22,003 nt of DNA from JBEKZQ01 sp049509675. Its GTDB lineage: Bacteria; Planctomycetota; Planctomycetia; Pirellulales; Thermoguttaceae. Below, in pieces: positions 14,070 through 20,981 of this stretch. The notes beneath the pieces are model-generated. The model saw only the letters and a list, made by a program, of their open reading frames with translations, made no database searches and was not told where the DNA came from. The stretch covers positions 1 to 22,003 of the forward strand of contig JBEKZQ010000031.1 of the NCBI GenBank assembly GCA_049509675.1. Reading direction: 5' to 3'. A program made the translations under genes and the position numbers. Positions within the stretch are counted from its first letter, which is position 1. The number at the start of each line of letters is the position of its first letter.

Positions 14070-15767
14070 TCAAGTCATCCACCGTCGCTGATACAGACAC
14101 CATTCCACCGCCAGCAGCACCAGGATCAGGCCCAGTAGATACACCGTGACGGGGCAACCGGGCCGGCCGGGGTCCACGGTGTCCGCGCTAATGCCCACGT
14201 CCGTCGGCGACCGCAGATCGAGGCCCAAGGGCTGCAAGGCAAGACTCTCCCCTTGTGTGCCACTGGCTATGCCAGTGTCGCCGTGTGTGCCACTGGCTAT
14301 GCCACTGTCGCCGCGTGTGCCGCCAGCCAGCCAAGCCATTGCATTGGCCACCAGTACCGGAAAGGCCGGCTCGCGGGCCAGGTTGCTCGCTGCCGGGTTT
14401 CCGCACAAGATGAACACGCGGCCCTGCGGACGCTCAAGGGCGAAGGCCAACGCCGCGCCGTCGCTGGACCAGGCCAGCGGCCGCCCCGCCGCCCGGCCCG
14501 CGGCCGTCAACTCCAACCGTCGCGCCTCGGGCAGATAGGCGTCCAGCAGTCGCACGTTGGCCAACAGCGGCGAGTCGTCCGCCTGCCGGGCCACGGTCGG
14601 GTCGGACACGGCCGGGCCCAGCTTCCATAAGTCGCACTCCCCGGCCGGGTTGACCACCAGCAGCGGTCCCGCGGGCAAGACGTCCGGCACGCGGCCCTCA
14701 AACACGCGAACCGCGCCCGGCCCGGCGGCCTTCGGCGCGTCAATCAACTCGAGGTGCGGATCGGCAGCCAGCGCATCGTGGAGTTGCGCGTCGGTATTGG
14801 TCGCAAGGACCACCGGCCAAACGGCTGCCGGCGGAATCCGCATCGCGGCCTGGTTGTCGGCCGGATAGGCATCCGGCGGATCGAGCCGCGCCGTGAGCTG
14901 TCCGCCTGCCGGCAGGCGCAACTCGAACACCTGGCTCCAGCGGCCTTCGGCGTCCAAGCCGATCGATAACCTATCCAACCGCTTGCCGTCCACGGCTACG
15001 GAAAGCTGGCAATCGGCCTTCTTGGCGGCGAAATTTCGCGCTTCCACCAAGACCTGGTAGACGCGCGGATCGGCTGCGGTGGGCCGGGCCACAAAACGCG
15101 AGATGGCCGTGTTGCCCAGCGGCGTGCCAATGCGGACCAACTCCACGGGAGCCCCTTCACTGCCGCCGGCCGCCTGAATCGCCGCGGCGGTCGAGGAGCA
15201 GGCATCGCTGAGGACGACGATCTTTGCTCGCCCGGCGGCGTCGAGCATGGTGCGGGCCAACTGCACGGTTTCCGCCATGCGGCACGGCCCGTCCGTCGTG
15301 GGCACCGCATCCAGCGCCTGTTCCAGAACGGCCCGCTGCCGGCTCAAGGTGCAATGCACCGTCGGCGTCCGGCCGGCGGAAAGAATGGCCATGCTGTCGT
15401 AAGCGTGCAGGCTCCGGATCCATCGTTGGCCCAGTTTCTTGGCCGCCGCCAGCCGCGAGGGCTCGACGTCGCTGGCGTTCATGCCGGCCCAATTATCCAC
15501 GATCAGAACGATCTGCCGCGGCGGTGGAATCTGCGGCTCGGCCAGCGCGAGCACGGCCAGCAGCAACACGAGCAACTGCACCGTCAACGATACAGCCTGT
15601 CGCCGCGGCAACCAGCCGATCCGCGCCGGCTCCTCGGCGAGCACCTGCCGCCAGATGGCGGCCATTTCCACCGGCTCGCGGTCCAATCGCGGCCGCAGCC
15701 GATAGAGCACCAGCACGGCGGCGGCCAGCGGTCCTAACAGCAGTGCAAAGGGATGGGCGAAGGTCAT
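14070..15767 (-). CDS. BatA-like membrane protein with degenerate vWA domain
   Basis: A 565-aa protein. The N-terminus MTFAHPFALLLGPLAAAVLV and a second hydrophobic stretch (58-78) match the double-membrane-segment start of BatA-type proteins. A vWA-like domain follows (86-220), but the MIDAS reads DNWAG (91-95), so metal binding is probably lost. A beta-rich region and a GATase-like segment (about 310-485) precede a final membrane helix (about 541-557). Residues 487-504 are encoded by a palindromic 30-bp tandem repeat (GIASGTHGDT, GIASGTQGES). No ribosome-binding site precedes the ATG, because an inverted-repeat element ends exactly on it. It is likely a membrane partner of MoxR. Confidence 0.85.
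   Translation of the reverse strand: MTFAHPFALLLGPLAAAVLVLYRLRPRLDREPVEMAAIWRQVLAEEPARIGWLPRRQAVSLTVQLLVLLLAVLALAEPQIPPPRQIVLIVDNWAGMNASDVEPSRLAAAKKLGQRWIRSLHAYDSMAILSAGRTPTVHCTLSRQRAVLEQALDAVPTTDGPCRMAETVQLARTMLDAAGRAKIVVLSDACSSTAAAIQAAGGSEGAPVELVRIGTPLGNTAISRFVARPTAADPRVYQVLVEARNFAAKKADCQLSVAVDGKRLDRLSIGLDAEGRWSQVFELRLPAGGQLTARLDPPDAYPADNQAAMRIPPAAVWPVVLATNTDAQLHDALAADPHLELIDAPKAAGPGAVRVFEGRVPDVLPAGPLLVVNPAGECDLWKLGPAVSDPTVARQADDSPLLANVRLLDAYLPEARRLELTAAGRAAGRPLAWSSDGAALAFALERPQGRVFILCGNPAASNLAREPAFPVLVANAMAWLAGGTRGDSGIASGTHGDTGIASGTQGESLALQPLGLDLRSPTDVGISADTVDPGRPGCPVTVYLLGLILVLLAVEWCLYQRRWMT
14257..14320. repeat. In-frame tandem of a dispersed palindrome inside the BatA-like gene
   Basis: Two 30-bp units, and the start of a third, each carry GTGCCACTGGCTATGCCA. 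The first contains the perfect hairpin CACTGGC-TAT-GCCAGTG; the second has one base changed. Thirty bases equal ten codons, so the frame is kept. The palindrome differs in one loop base from the ends of the intergenic element at 9786-9913. Confidence 0.85.
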
Positions 15768-15901
15768 TCAGTTTTCAGTGTTCAGTTTTCAGTGGAATCG
15801 GCCGTCTTCATTGCCCCTGCTTGGTTCAGTTCCCCGGTTCGCAGCTTTGAGGGAGCAGGCTTCCGCGCGAGAGCACTGAAAACTGAACACTGAAAACGGA
15901 A
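15767..15901. repeat. 135-bp inverted-repeat element filling the DUF58/BatA junction
   Basis: The left end is two tandem 14-bp units TTCAGTTTTCAGTG (15767-15794). The right end is two units of the complement, CACTGAAAACTGAA (15874-15901), the last with one mismatch. The spacer is 79 bp. The element runs from two bases after the DUF58 stop to the first base of the BatA-like ATG. Confidence 0.9.
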
Positions 15902-15903
15902 AA

Positions 15904-16797
15904 CTACCTCCATTGTACCGGGTGCTTCACTGGCTTGCCGCCGAGCGCGCGCAGCAAGAGATCATCCTCCGGCGTGTCGCAGGCGACTTGCAGCAGCGGA
16001 ATCGAGCACCTGCCGCAATACCGGCGAACCGTCTGGCGGAACTCGGCCACCAGGGCGCAGTACCGCCGCGCGGCCCGCTCGGTAATCGTGGCCGTCTGGA
16101 CCGTCCCCCCTTCTACGTCCAGCAACTCGACGTCGCCCAGCAGCCCGGGATCGAGCTGGCGCGGATCGTGGATCTGGAGCACGCGCGGCTCGTAGCCGCC
16201 AAAACGCAGGATATCCAGACCGCGCTCGAAGCCCTGGTCGTCGACCAGGTCGCTGATTACGACGACCGGTCCGTGCCGCTGGCAGCGGCGGATGAAGGCC
16301 GCGGCCGCCCGCGCCAGGTCGGTCCGTCCTTCTTGCGGCTTGAGCTGTTCCAGGAATCGCAGCAGTCGCGGCAACCGCGTCTTGTGCCGCAGCAGGGGCA
16401 GATCCGCGAGCAGCCCGTCGGCAAAAGCGGCCACGCCCAGCCGGTCCAGGTTCAGCAGGGCCACGTAGCCCAGGGCGGCCGCGATCTGCCGGGCCACGTG
16501 GAACTTCGACGGCCGGCCCAGGCCCATGCTGGCCGAGCAATCCAGCAAGACATAAAGGTGTAAATCGCCGCTGCCTTCGAAGACCTTGGTCAATAATTCG
16601 TCGCGCCGGGCGCACCAGGTCCAATAGACGGCGCGAATGTCGTCGCCCGCTGCATAGTCGCGCAGAGAGGTCACTTCCGTGCCGCCGGCGGGCAGTTTTT
16701 TCCGCGGGGCATCCAACAGCGACCGCCCCCCGGCCTTACGCGCCACCAACGCCAGGTAGTGAAATCGTTTCAGTACGTCGGGATCGAACAACGGCAT
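15904..16797 (-). CDS. DUF58 family protein with vWA-type MIDAS
   Basis: A 297-aa DUF58 protein, the usual partner of MoxR ATPases. The family hallmark is DYAAGDDIRAVYWTWCAR (47-64). The vWA-like part has a complete set: DCSAS (86-90), T159 and D183 in ISDLVDD. No membrane segment is seen. The open frame extends up to 17334, but the family start MPLFDPDVLKRFHYLALVAR and an intervening repeat fix the ATG at 16797. No ribosome-binding site is visible upstream, where REP-like copy B ends 14 bases before the start. Confidence 0.92.
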   Translation of the reverse strand: MPLFDPDVLKRFHYLALVARKAGGRSLLDAPRKKLPAGGTEVTSLRDYAAGDDIRAVYWTWCARRDELLTKVFEGSGDLHLYVLLDCSASMGLGRPSKFHVARQIAAALGYVALLNLDRLGVAAFADGLLADLPLLRHKTRLPRLLRFLEQLKPQEGRTDLARAAAAFIRRCQRHGPVVVISDLVDDQGFERGLDILRFGGYEPRVLQIHDPRQLDPGLLGDVELLDVEGGTVQTATITERAARRYCALVAEFRQTVRRYCGRCSIPLLQVACDTPEDDLLLRALGGKPVKHPVQWR

Positions 16798-16811
16798 GCG
16801 TGCCGGCCGCT

Positions 16812-16889
16812 GGGGACTGGTCCATTTTTCGGCGAAATGGCGCTGCCGTTGGCCAAACAATCCTTGACCGAAAACATGGACCTGTCCCC
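16812..16889 (-). repeat. REP-like palindromic element, copy B (78 bp)
   Basis: Read on the minus strand it begins GGGGACAGGTCCATGTTTTC and ends in the complement of GGGGACTGGTCCATTTTTC, the same two ends as copy A at 1534-1608 but in opposite orientation. The central 30 bases are unrelated in detail. It lies between the MoxR stop and the DUF58 start, inside the operon. Confidence 0.85.
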
Positions 16890-16898
16890 TTCGACGGC

Positions 16899-17903
16899 CT
16901 ACCCTTCCTTTCCGCAGCAGGTTTCCAGGATGCGATCCACCAGGCGATCGGGACGGACGTCCTCGGCTTGGCCCTCGAAGTTCAGGATCATGCGATGCCG
17001 CAGGGCCGGATAGGCCACGGCCCGCAGATCGGTCAGCTCGAGCTGTAGCCGGCCCGCGGCGGCGGCCCGGATCTTGGCCCCCAACACCAGCGCCTGCGCC
17101 CCGCGCGGACTGGAACCGTAACGCACGAACTGCTTCACCACGTCCGGGGCCTGGGCAAAATCGGGGTGCGTGGCCGCCATCAGCGTCACCGCCAGCCGCC
17201 GCAACTCCGGTGCGATCGTCACGGCCCGGGCCACGTGCCGCATTTCCAGCAACCGCTCGCCATTGATCATGTGCCGCACTTCCGGCGGCTCGCCTTCGGT
17301 CGTCCGCTCCAATATCTCCTCGACCTCCTGGCAAGTCGGTGGGCCGGCCAGCAACTTGAAGAAGAAGCGATCGATCTCCGGCTCGGGCAGAGGGAACGTG
17401 CCTTCCATCTCCTGCGGATTTTGCGTGGCCATGACGAAGAACGGCTGCGGCAGGTGGAAGGTCTCGTGCGCGACGCTGATCTCGCCCGCTTCCATGGCCT
17501 GCAACAAGGCCGATTGCGTCTTCGGCATGCCGCGGTTGATCTGATCGGCCAGCACCAGGTTGACGAAGATCGGCCCCTCCTGGAACTCGAACACGCGACG
17601 GCCCTGCGGCGTCTCCATGATCACGTGCGTGCCCAGCAAGTCCGAGGGCATCAGGTCGGGCGTGAACTGGACCCGCTGGAACGACAGGTGGATCACCTCG
17701 GAGAGCGTCTCGATCAACAACGTCTTGCCCAGGCCCGGCACGCCTTCGACCAACACGTGCCCGCCGGCCACCGCCGCGCTCAGCACGCCGTCGACGATGT
17801 CCGACTGGCCCACCACCACCTTGGCGATCTCCCGCCGCAGGTTCTCGAAATCATCGCGGAAATTGTCGATCTGTGTCTGGTCGACGGCTTTGACGCTGCT
17901 CAT
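16899..17903 (-). CDS. moxR: MoxR-family AAA+ ATPase
   Basis: A 334-aa MoxR ATPase, a chaperone-like AAA+ protein that acts on vWA-domain partners. Walker A is GVPGLGKT (54-61). Walker B reads LVLADQINR with D120 followed by Q121, where the family usually has E. Sensor 1 (MATQNP, N162), the conserved EPEIDRF (R179) and the sensor-2 SPRG motif (279-282) are intact. AAGGAA lies upstream of the ATG, and a good promoter is directly in front. It is the first gene of the DUF58/BatA-like/vWA operon. The E-to-Q change may slow ATP hydrolysis or mark a subfamily; sequence alone cannot decide. Confidence 0.93.
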   Translation of the reverse strand: MSSVKAVDQTQIDNFRDDFENLRREIAKVVVGQSDIVDGVLSAAVAGGHVLVEGVPGLGKTLLIETLSEVIHLSFQRVQFTPDLMPSDLLGTHVIMETPQGRRVFEFQEGPIFVNLVLADQINRGMPKTQSALLQAMEAGEISVAHETFHLPQPFFVMATQNPQEMEGTFPLPEPEIDRFFFKLLAGPPTCQEVEEILERTTEGEPPEVRHMINGERLLEMRHVARAVTIAPELRRLAVTLMAATHPDFAQAPDVVKQFVRYGSSPRGAQALVLGAKIRAAAAGRLQLELTDLRAVAYPALRHRMILNFEGQAEDVRPDRLVDRILETCCGKEG

Positions 17904-17927
17904 GCTTGGGGTTCCTTTCTTTCTCGC

Positions 17928-17956
17928 AGTATGTTAACCGCACGCCGATCGGTCAA
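17928..17956 (-). promoter_or_regulatory. sigma70-type promoter of the MoxR operon
   Basis: On the minus strand: TTGACC (17956-17951), 17-base spacer, CATACT (17933-17928). Transcription would start about 20 bases before the moxR ATG. Two GTTAAC sites, in GTTAACC (17933-17939) and GGTTAAC (17974-17980), are inverted around the -35 box and could be an operator; that is speculative. Confidence 0.6.
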
Positions 17957-18005
17957 GCGGTTGGCGACAAAAGGGTTAACTGTCCCTTCGGCCATGTGCG
18001 AAATC

Positions 18006-18292
18006 CCCCTCTCCCTCCGGGAGAGGGCCGGGGTGAGGGAATGGACGGACAACCATGCAGTACAGAGAGCCACGCATTAGCCCGGATTATCAGGGTGGGG
18101 CAAGGTCGCGCAACATTATGGTGGGGCTCGCAAACCGAGGAAACTCTGCTCCGCACCCGGTAAACGAATCAGACCGGCGGCAAGCGACCGAAGCCCCACC
18201 AGTACAGCGGTTTGCTCGACCCACCCTTTTTTGTGGATAATCCGGGTAGCTCGGTTCACTCTCACCCTAACCCTCTCCCGGATGGAGAGGGG
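18006..18292. repeat. Nested inverted repeats, MITE-like (287 bp)
   Basis: The outer pair is CCCCTCTCCCTCCGGGAGAG... (18006-18037) and its inverted copy (18261-18292) with four mismatches. Inside are a second pair, CCCGGATTATC (18081-18091) with its inverse (18236-18246), and a third, GGTGGGGCTCGCAAACCG (18121-18138) with a diverged inverse (18208-18225). No open frame or transposase lies inside. Confidence 0.75.
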
Positions 18293-18483
18293 AACCGCAG
18301 CGTTATGGACACCCCACCCGGCAAAACTATTCCATTCCGCAATGTTTTCTCTATACTACCAGTGGCGGGGCGAAAACGCGCGGCACGACCGAAATCGCGC
18401 CCGATCGGGAATAATTCCCGGCCGCCGTCCCGATCTAAAGCGTGGCGGGGTGAAATAGGTTCTTCCGGTCTCAGGTGCAATGG

Positions 18484-18548
18484 GTAGGGTGGACTTTAGT
18501 CCACTAGTGGATTTTCACGAGTCGCAGGTGGACTAAAGTCCACCCTAC
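18484..18548. repeat. Perfect 21-bp inverted repeat around 23 bp
   Basis: The left arm 18484-18504 begins GTAGGGTGGACT and the right arm 18528-18548 is its exact complement. Each arm contains the smaller palindrome GTGGACTTTAGTCCAC. It lies 146 bp before the 698-aa gene. No T run follows. Confidence 0.9.
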
Positions 18549-18694
18549 ATTTTGCGTTTCGCAGCTAGAAGCGGAACGGCCAGGAAATATAAACCTCGGC
18601 CTTATTGTAATGCGTGTTGCTTTCTGGTACGCTACAGGGTGAAGTGGAAGACAACGGCAGAGTTTACGGCTAATCTTTCTAAGGAGTCGGACGG

Positions 18695-20791
18695 ATGACT
18701 AGCGGCAGGTCGGTACTGGCGGGTGCGGTGCTGTTAGCGGTCGGCGCGTGTATCGCGTGGGCCGAGCAAACTGGTGACACGGCCAAAGATGCGGCGCCGT
18801 GGCACATCGCTAAGGTGGATACGCTCAACAAGGCGCGAGACACGGATATTCCCACCTCGCCCGAAAAGGAATTCTTGCACGTCAAAGTCGATTTCCGCGT
18901 TCCGGCGGACGCCCAAAAGGAACAGAACTTCAGTGTCGTCAACGATCGCGGCGACAAGGTGGGCGACTTGTACGGCTGGTACGGCGCCCGCTCGCTGGTG
19001 GTCTTCAAGGGCGACTGGAGCAATCTGGTCGGGCTGTACTTGGACGGCAACGGCCATCGCGAGCCGCTGTTCAGCCAGGCCAACGCCCCGGTGCGCGTGG
19101 CGACCGTGACCCCGGTGGTCCCGCGCTACGTCGAGCGGCAACCGGTATATGTGCCGCGCACCAGGATCGTCGAGCCGGATCGCGTGGTGTTCGACGATAG
19201 GGCATTCGTCCGTCGCGATGTCGTGCCCGACCACGTTACCGTGATCCATGACCGCGACGACCTGGTGGTCGATCGCGTCGATACGGGCAATTACATCGAT
19301 ACGGGCCATGAAGTGGCCATGGTCGGCGGCGGCAATGGCGGTGGTAGCGGCGGTGGCAGCGGCGTGGCTGTCTCCGGCGGTGGCGGCGGCAGCGGCGCCG
19401 GCGGTACGAACGTCAGCGTGACGGTCGGTGGCGGCAGTGGCTCCGGCAGCGGAAGCGGGAGCGGCAGCGGCCCTTCGACGAACGTCTCGGTCGACGCGAG
19501 CGGCGGCTCAGGTTCCGGCAGCGGCGATGGCAGCGGCTCGGGCAGCGCCCCGTCGACGAACGTCTCGGTCACGACCGGCAGCGGCGATGGCTCCGGGAGC
19601 GGCGATGGCAGCGGCGACAGCCCGCCCGCCAGCGGCGACAGCCCACCGGCCCCCGGTGACACGAATGTAACCGTAACCGTCGATGGTCCTCCGGGACCAG
19701 GGCCGGGACCAGGCCCAGGGCCGGGACCAGGGCCGGGACCAGGGCCGGGACCAGGGCCGGGACCAGGGCCGGGACCAGGGCCGGGACCAGGGCCGGGGCC
19801 AGGACCGGGACCGGGGCCGGGACCTTGGGGACCCGGTGATTACGCGCCGGGGCCGGGTTATTATCAGCCGGATCAGGTGGCCGTCGAGTATCCGACGAAC
19901 CTGCCCACCACCGAGCCGCCGGAACAGGCGCCCTCCGATTCAATCTACGTCTCGACCGGCACGGAAACTTCCAAAGGCATGGTCTATCAACTAGAGGCCG
20001 AGAGTGGCCGCGTGCTGGGCAAGGTGCCCACCGAGTACACGCCCAACTCGATCGACATGCACGAGGAGCACGGCGTGATCCTGGCCGAGCCGCGAGCGGG
20101 CGGGCGGATCCAGCACATCAACGACGCCGGCAAGTTGGAAACGATCCTGCAAGGCGAAAAGGATCTGCTGCACCCGGTGGCCGCGGCCATGGCCGGCAAC
20201 TCCGACACCATCGTGGTTGCCGACAACATGTCCAACCAGATCGCCGCCACCAGCATGGGCGGCCAGAAGCCCAAGACCTATCAACGCTTCGAGGGCGAAA
20301 AGTATACCGGCCAGAGTATGTCGGTGGCGGTGACCAACGATAAGCACGTCATCTTCAGCAGCGACGGCGAACCGGGCGTCTTCCGCTTTGCCGGCGATCA
20401 GTCGGCCACCGGCGTCAAGCCGGTGCTGCCGCTTTCGGGCGGCGTGGCCGCGGACCACTACTCGTTGCGTTGGGCCGCCTGCCAGGAGCCGAACTTGATC
20501 TACGTCTTCGAGGGTGACGACATTGCCAATCCGAAGAAGTTGCGGCTCCCCGCCGGCAAGAGCTTCTATCGTAACGGACTGTTGTCGTTCTCTCCGGCCG
20601 GCACGCTGGTCGTTGCCGTCCGCGACAGCGACAAGCTCGACGGCGACGTCTGGCTGCTGCGGTTCGACCTGGATAAGGGCGGCATCACCTCGCTGTTCCC
20701 CTGGAAGGAACAGCCGATGACCGACTTCGTGGTCGGCCCGCGGATGATGTGGAACAAGCATTCGCCCAGCTCCTACAAGAGCACGCATTGA
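18695..20791 (+). CDS. Secreted protein: N-terminal domain, Gly/Ser and Pro-Gly linkers, propeller-like C-terminus
   Basis: A 698-aa protein with a signal peptide (about 1-23). Residues about 30-130 are a compact domain of unknown family. Residues 130-205 are rich in Val, Arg and Asp. Residues 209-325 are a Gly/Ser linker with four TNVSV- or TNVTV-type strands. Residues 333-376 are 22 consecutive Pro-Gly pairs. Residues about 415-690 have short beta-strand repeats with recurring ADN, SSDGEPGVFRF and SPAGTLVVAVRDS patterns, resembling a beta-propeller. AAGGAG lies nine bases before the ATG. Role unknown; an extracellular or envelope protein is likely. Confidence 0.8.
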   Translation: MTSGRSVLAGAVLLAVGACIAWAEQTGDTAKDAAPWHIAKVDTLNKARDTDIPTSPEKEFLHVKVDFRVPADAQKEQNFSVVNDRGDKVGDLYGWYGARSLVVFKGDWSNLVGLYLDGNGHREPLFSQANAPVRVATVTPVVPRYVERQPVYVPRTRIVEPDRVVFDDRAFVRRDVVPDHVTVIHDRDDLVVDRVDTGNYIDTGHEVAMVGGGNGGGSGGGSGVAVSGGGGGSGAGGTNVSVTVGGGSGSGSGSGSGSGPSTNVSVDASGGSGSGSGDGSGSGSAPSTNVSVTTGSGDGSGSGDGSGDSPPASGDSPPAPGDTNVTVTVDGPPGPGPGPGPGPGPGPGPGPGPGPGPGPGPGPGPGPGPGPGPGPGPWGPGDYAPGPGYYQPDQVAVEYPTNLPTTEPPEQAPSDSIYVSTGTETSKGMVYQLEAESGRVLGKVPTEYTPNSIDMHEEHGVILAEPRAGGRIQHINDAGKLETILQGEKDLLHPVAAAMAGNSDTIVVADNMSNQIAATSMGGQKPKTYQRFEGEKYTGQSMSVAVTNDKHVIFSSDGEPGVFRFAGDQSATGVKPVLPLSGGVAADHYSLRWAACQEPNLIYVFEGDDIANPKKLRLPAGKSFYRNGLLSFSPAGTLVVAVRDSDKLDGDVWLLRFDLDKGGITSLFPWKEQPMTDFVVGPRMMWNKHSPSSYKSTH
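19691..19822 (+). repeat. 12-bp tandem repeat coding for (Pro-Gly)22
   Basis: The unit CCAGGGCCGGGA repeats in frame with a few third-base changes, giving 22 Pro-Gly dipeptides. The near identity of the units points to replication slippage, so length may vary between strains. Confidence 0.9.
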
Positions 20792-20804
20792 CGGCGTACA
20801 CGCT

Positions 20805-20860
20805 CCCCTCTCCCCTCGCGGGAGAGGGGGCTGGTAGGACGGATTGCCAATCCGTCCTAC
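20805..20860. repeat. Two adjacent hairpins after the 698-aa gene
   Basis: The first hairpin, CCCCTCTCCC/GGGAGAGGGG (20805-20829), belongs to the same sequence family as the outer ends at 18006-18292. The second is GTAGGACGGATT-GCC-AATCCGTCCTAC (20834-20860), a perfect 12-bp stem. They follow the stop codon by 13 bp but lack a T run. Confidence 0.8.
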
Positions 20861-20902
20861 GATGATTGATGAACGTATTCCCTAGCACGTGTGACGACAA
20901 AC

Positions 20903-20936
20903 ATGCTCTCCCGACGCGCGAGCGTCGGGAGAGCAT
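20903..20936. repeat. Perfect 15-bp hairpin with 4-base loop
   Basis: ATGCTCTCCCGACGC, loop GCGA, and the exact complement. It lies 45 bp before the next gene. There is no T run, so it is either another dispersed palindrome or a structured leader. Confidence 0.8.
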
Positions 20937-20981
20937 TGTCGCGTAAATGCGGCGCAGGCGCCGGCCGCAGGAGGCGCGGTT

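Larger units (their letters stand above)
17904..18694. other. 791-bp divergent intergenic region made mostly of repeats
   Basis: Next to moxR is a sigma70-type promoter (17928-17956). Then comes a nest of inverted repeats (18006-18292) and a second inverted repeat (18484-18548). The last 140 bp lead to the 698-aa gene, whose AAGGAG site is at 18680-18685. No convincing promoter for that gene was found. No coding gene is supported in this stretch. Confidence 0.7.

Noticed and set aside
15767..15901. Intrinsic terminator between DUF58 and the BatA-like gene
   Set aside because: Long spaced repeats with no T run, and the downstream gene depends on read-through in an otherwise tight operon.
16798..17334. 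N-terminal extension of the DUF58 frame
   Set aside because: It overlaps the moxR coding region and REP-like copy B; the family start is at 16797.
18588..18593. TATAAA as a -10 box for the 698-aa gene
   Set aside because: No acceptable -35 box 16-18 bases upstream; TTGTAA/TACGCT further down is also weak.
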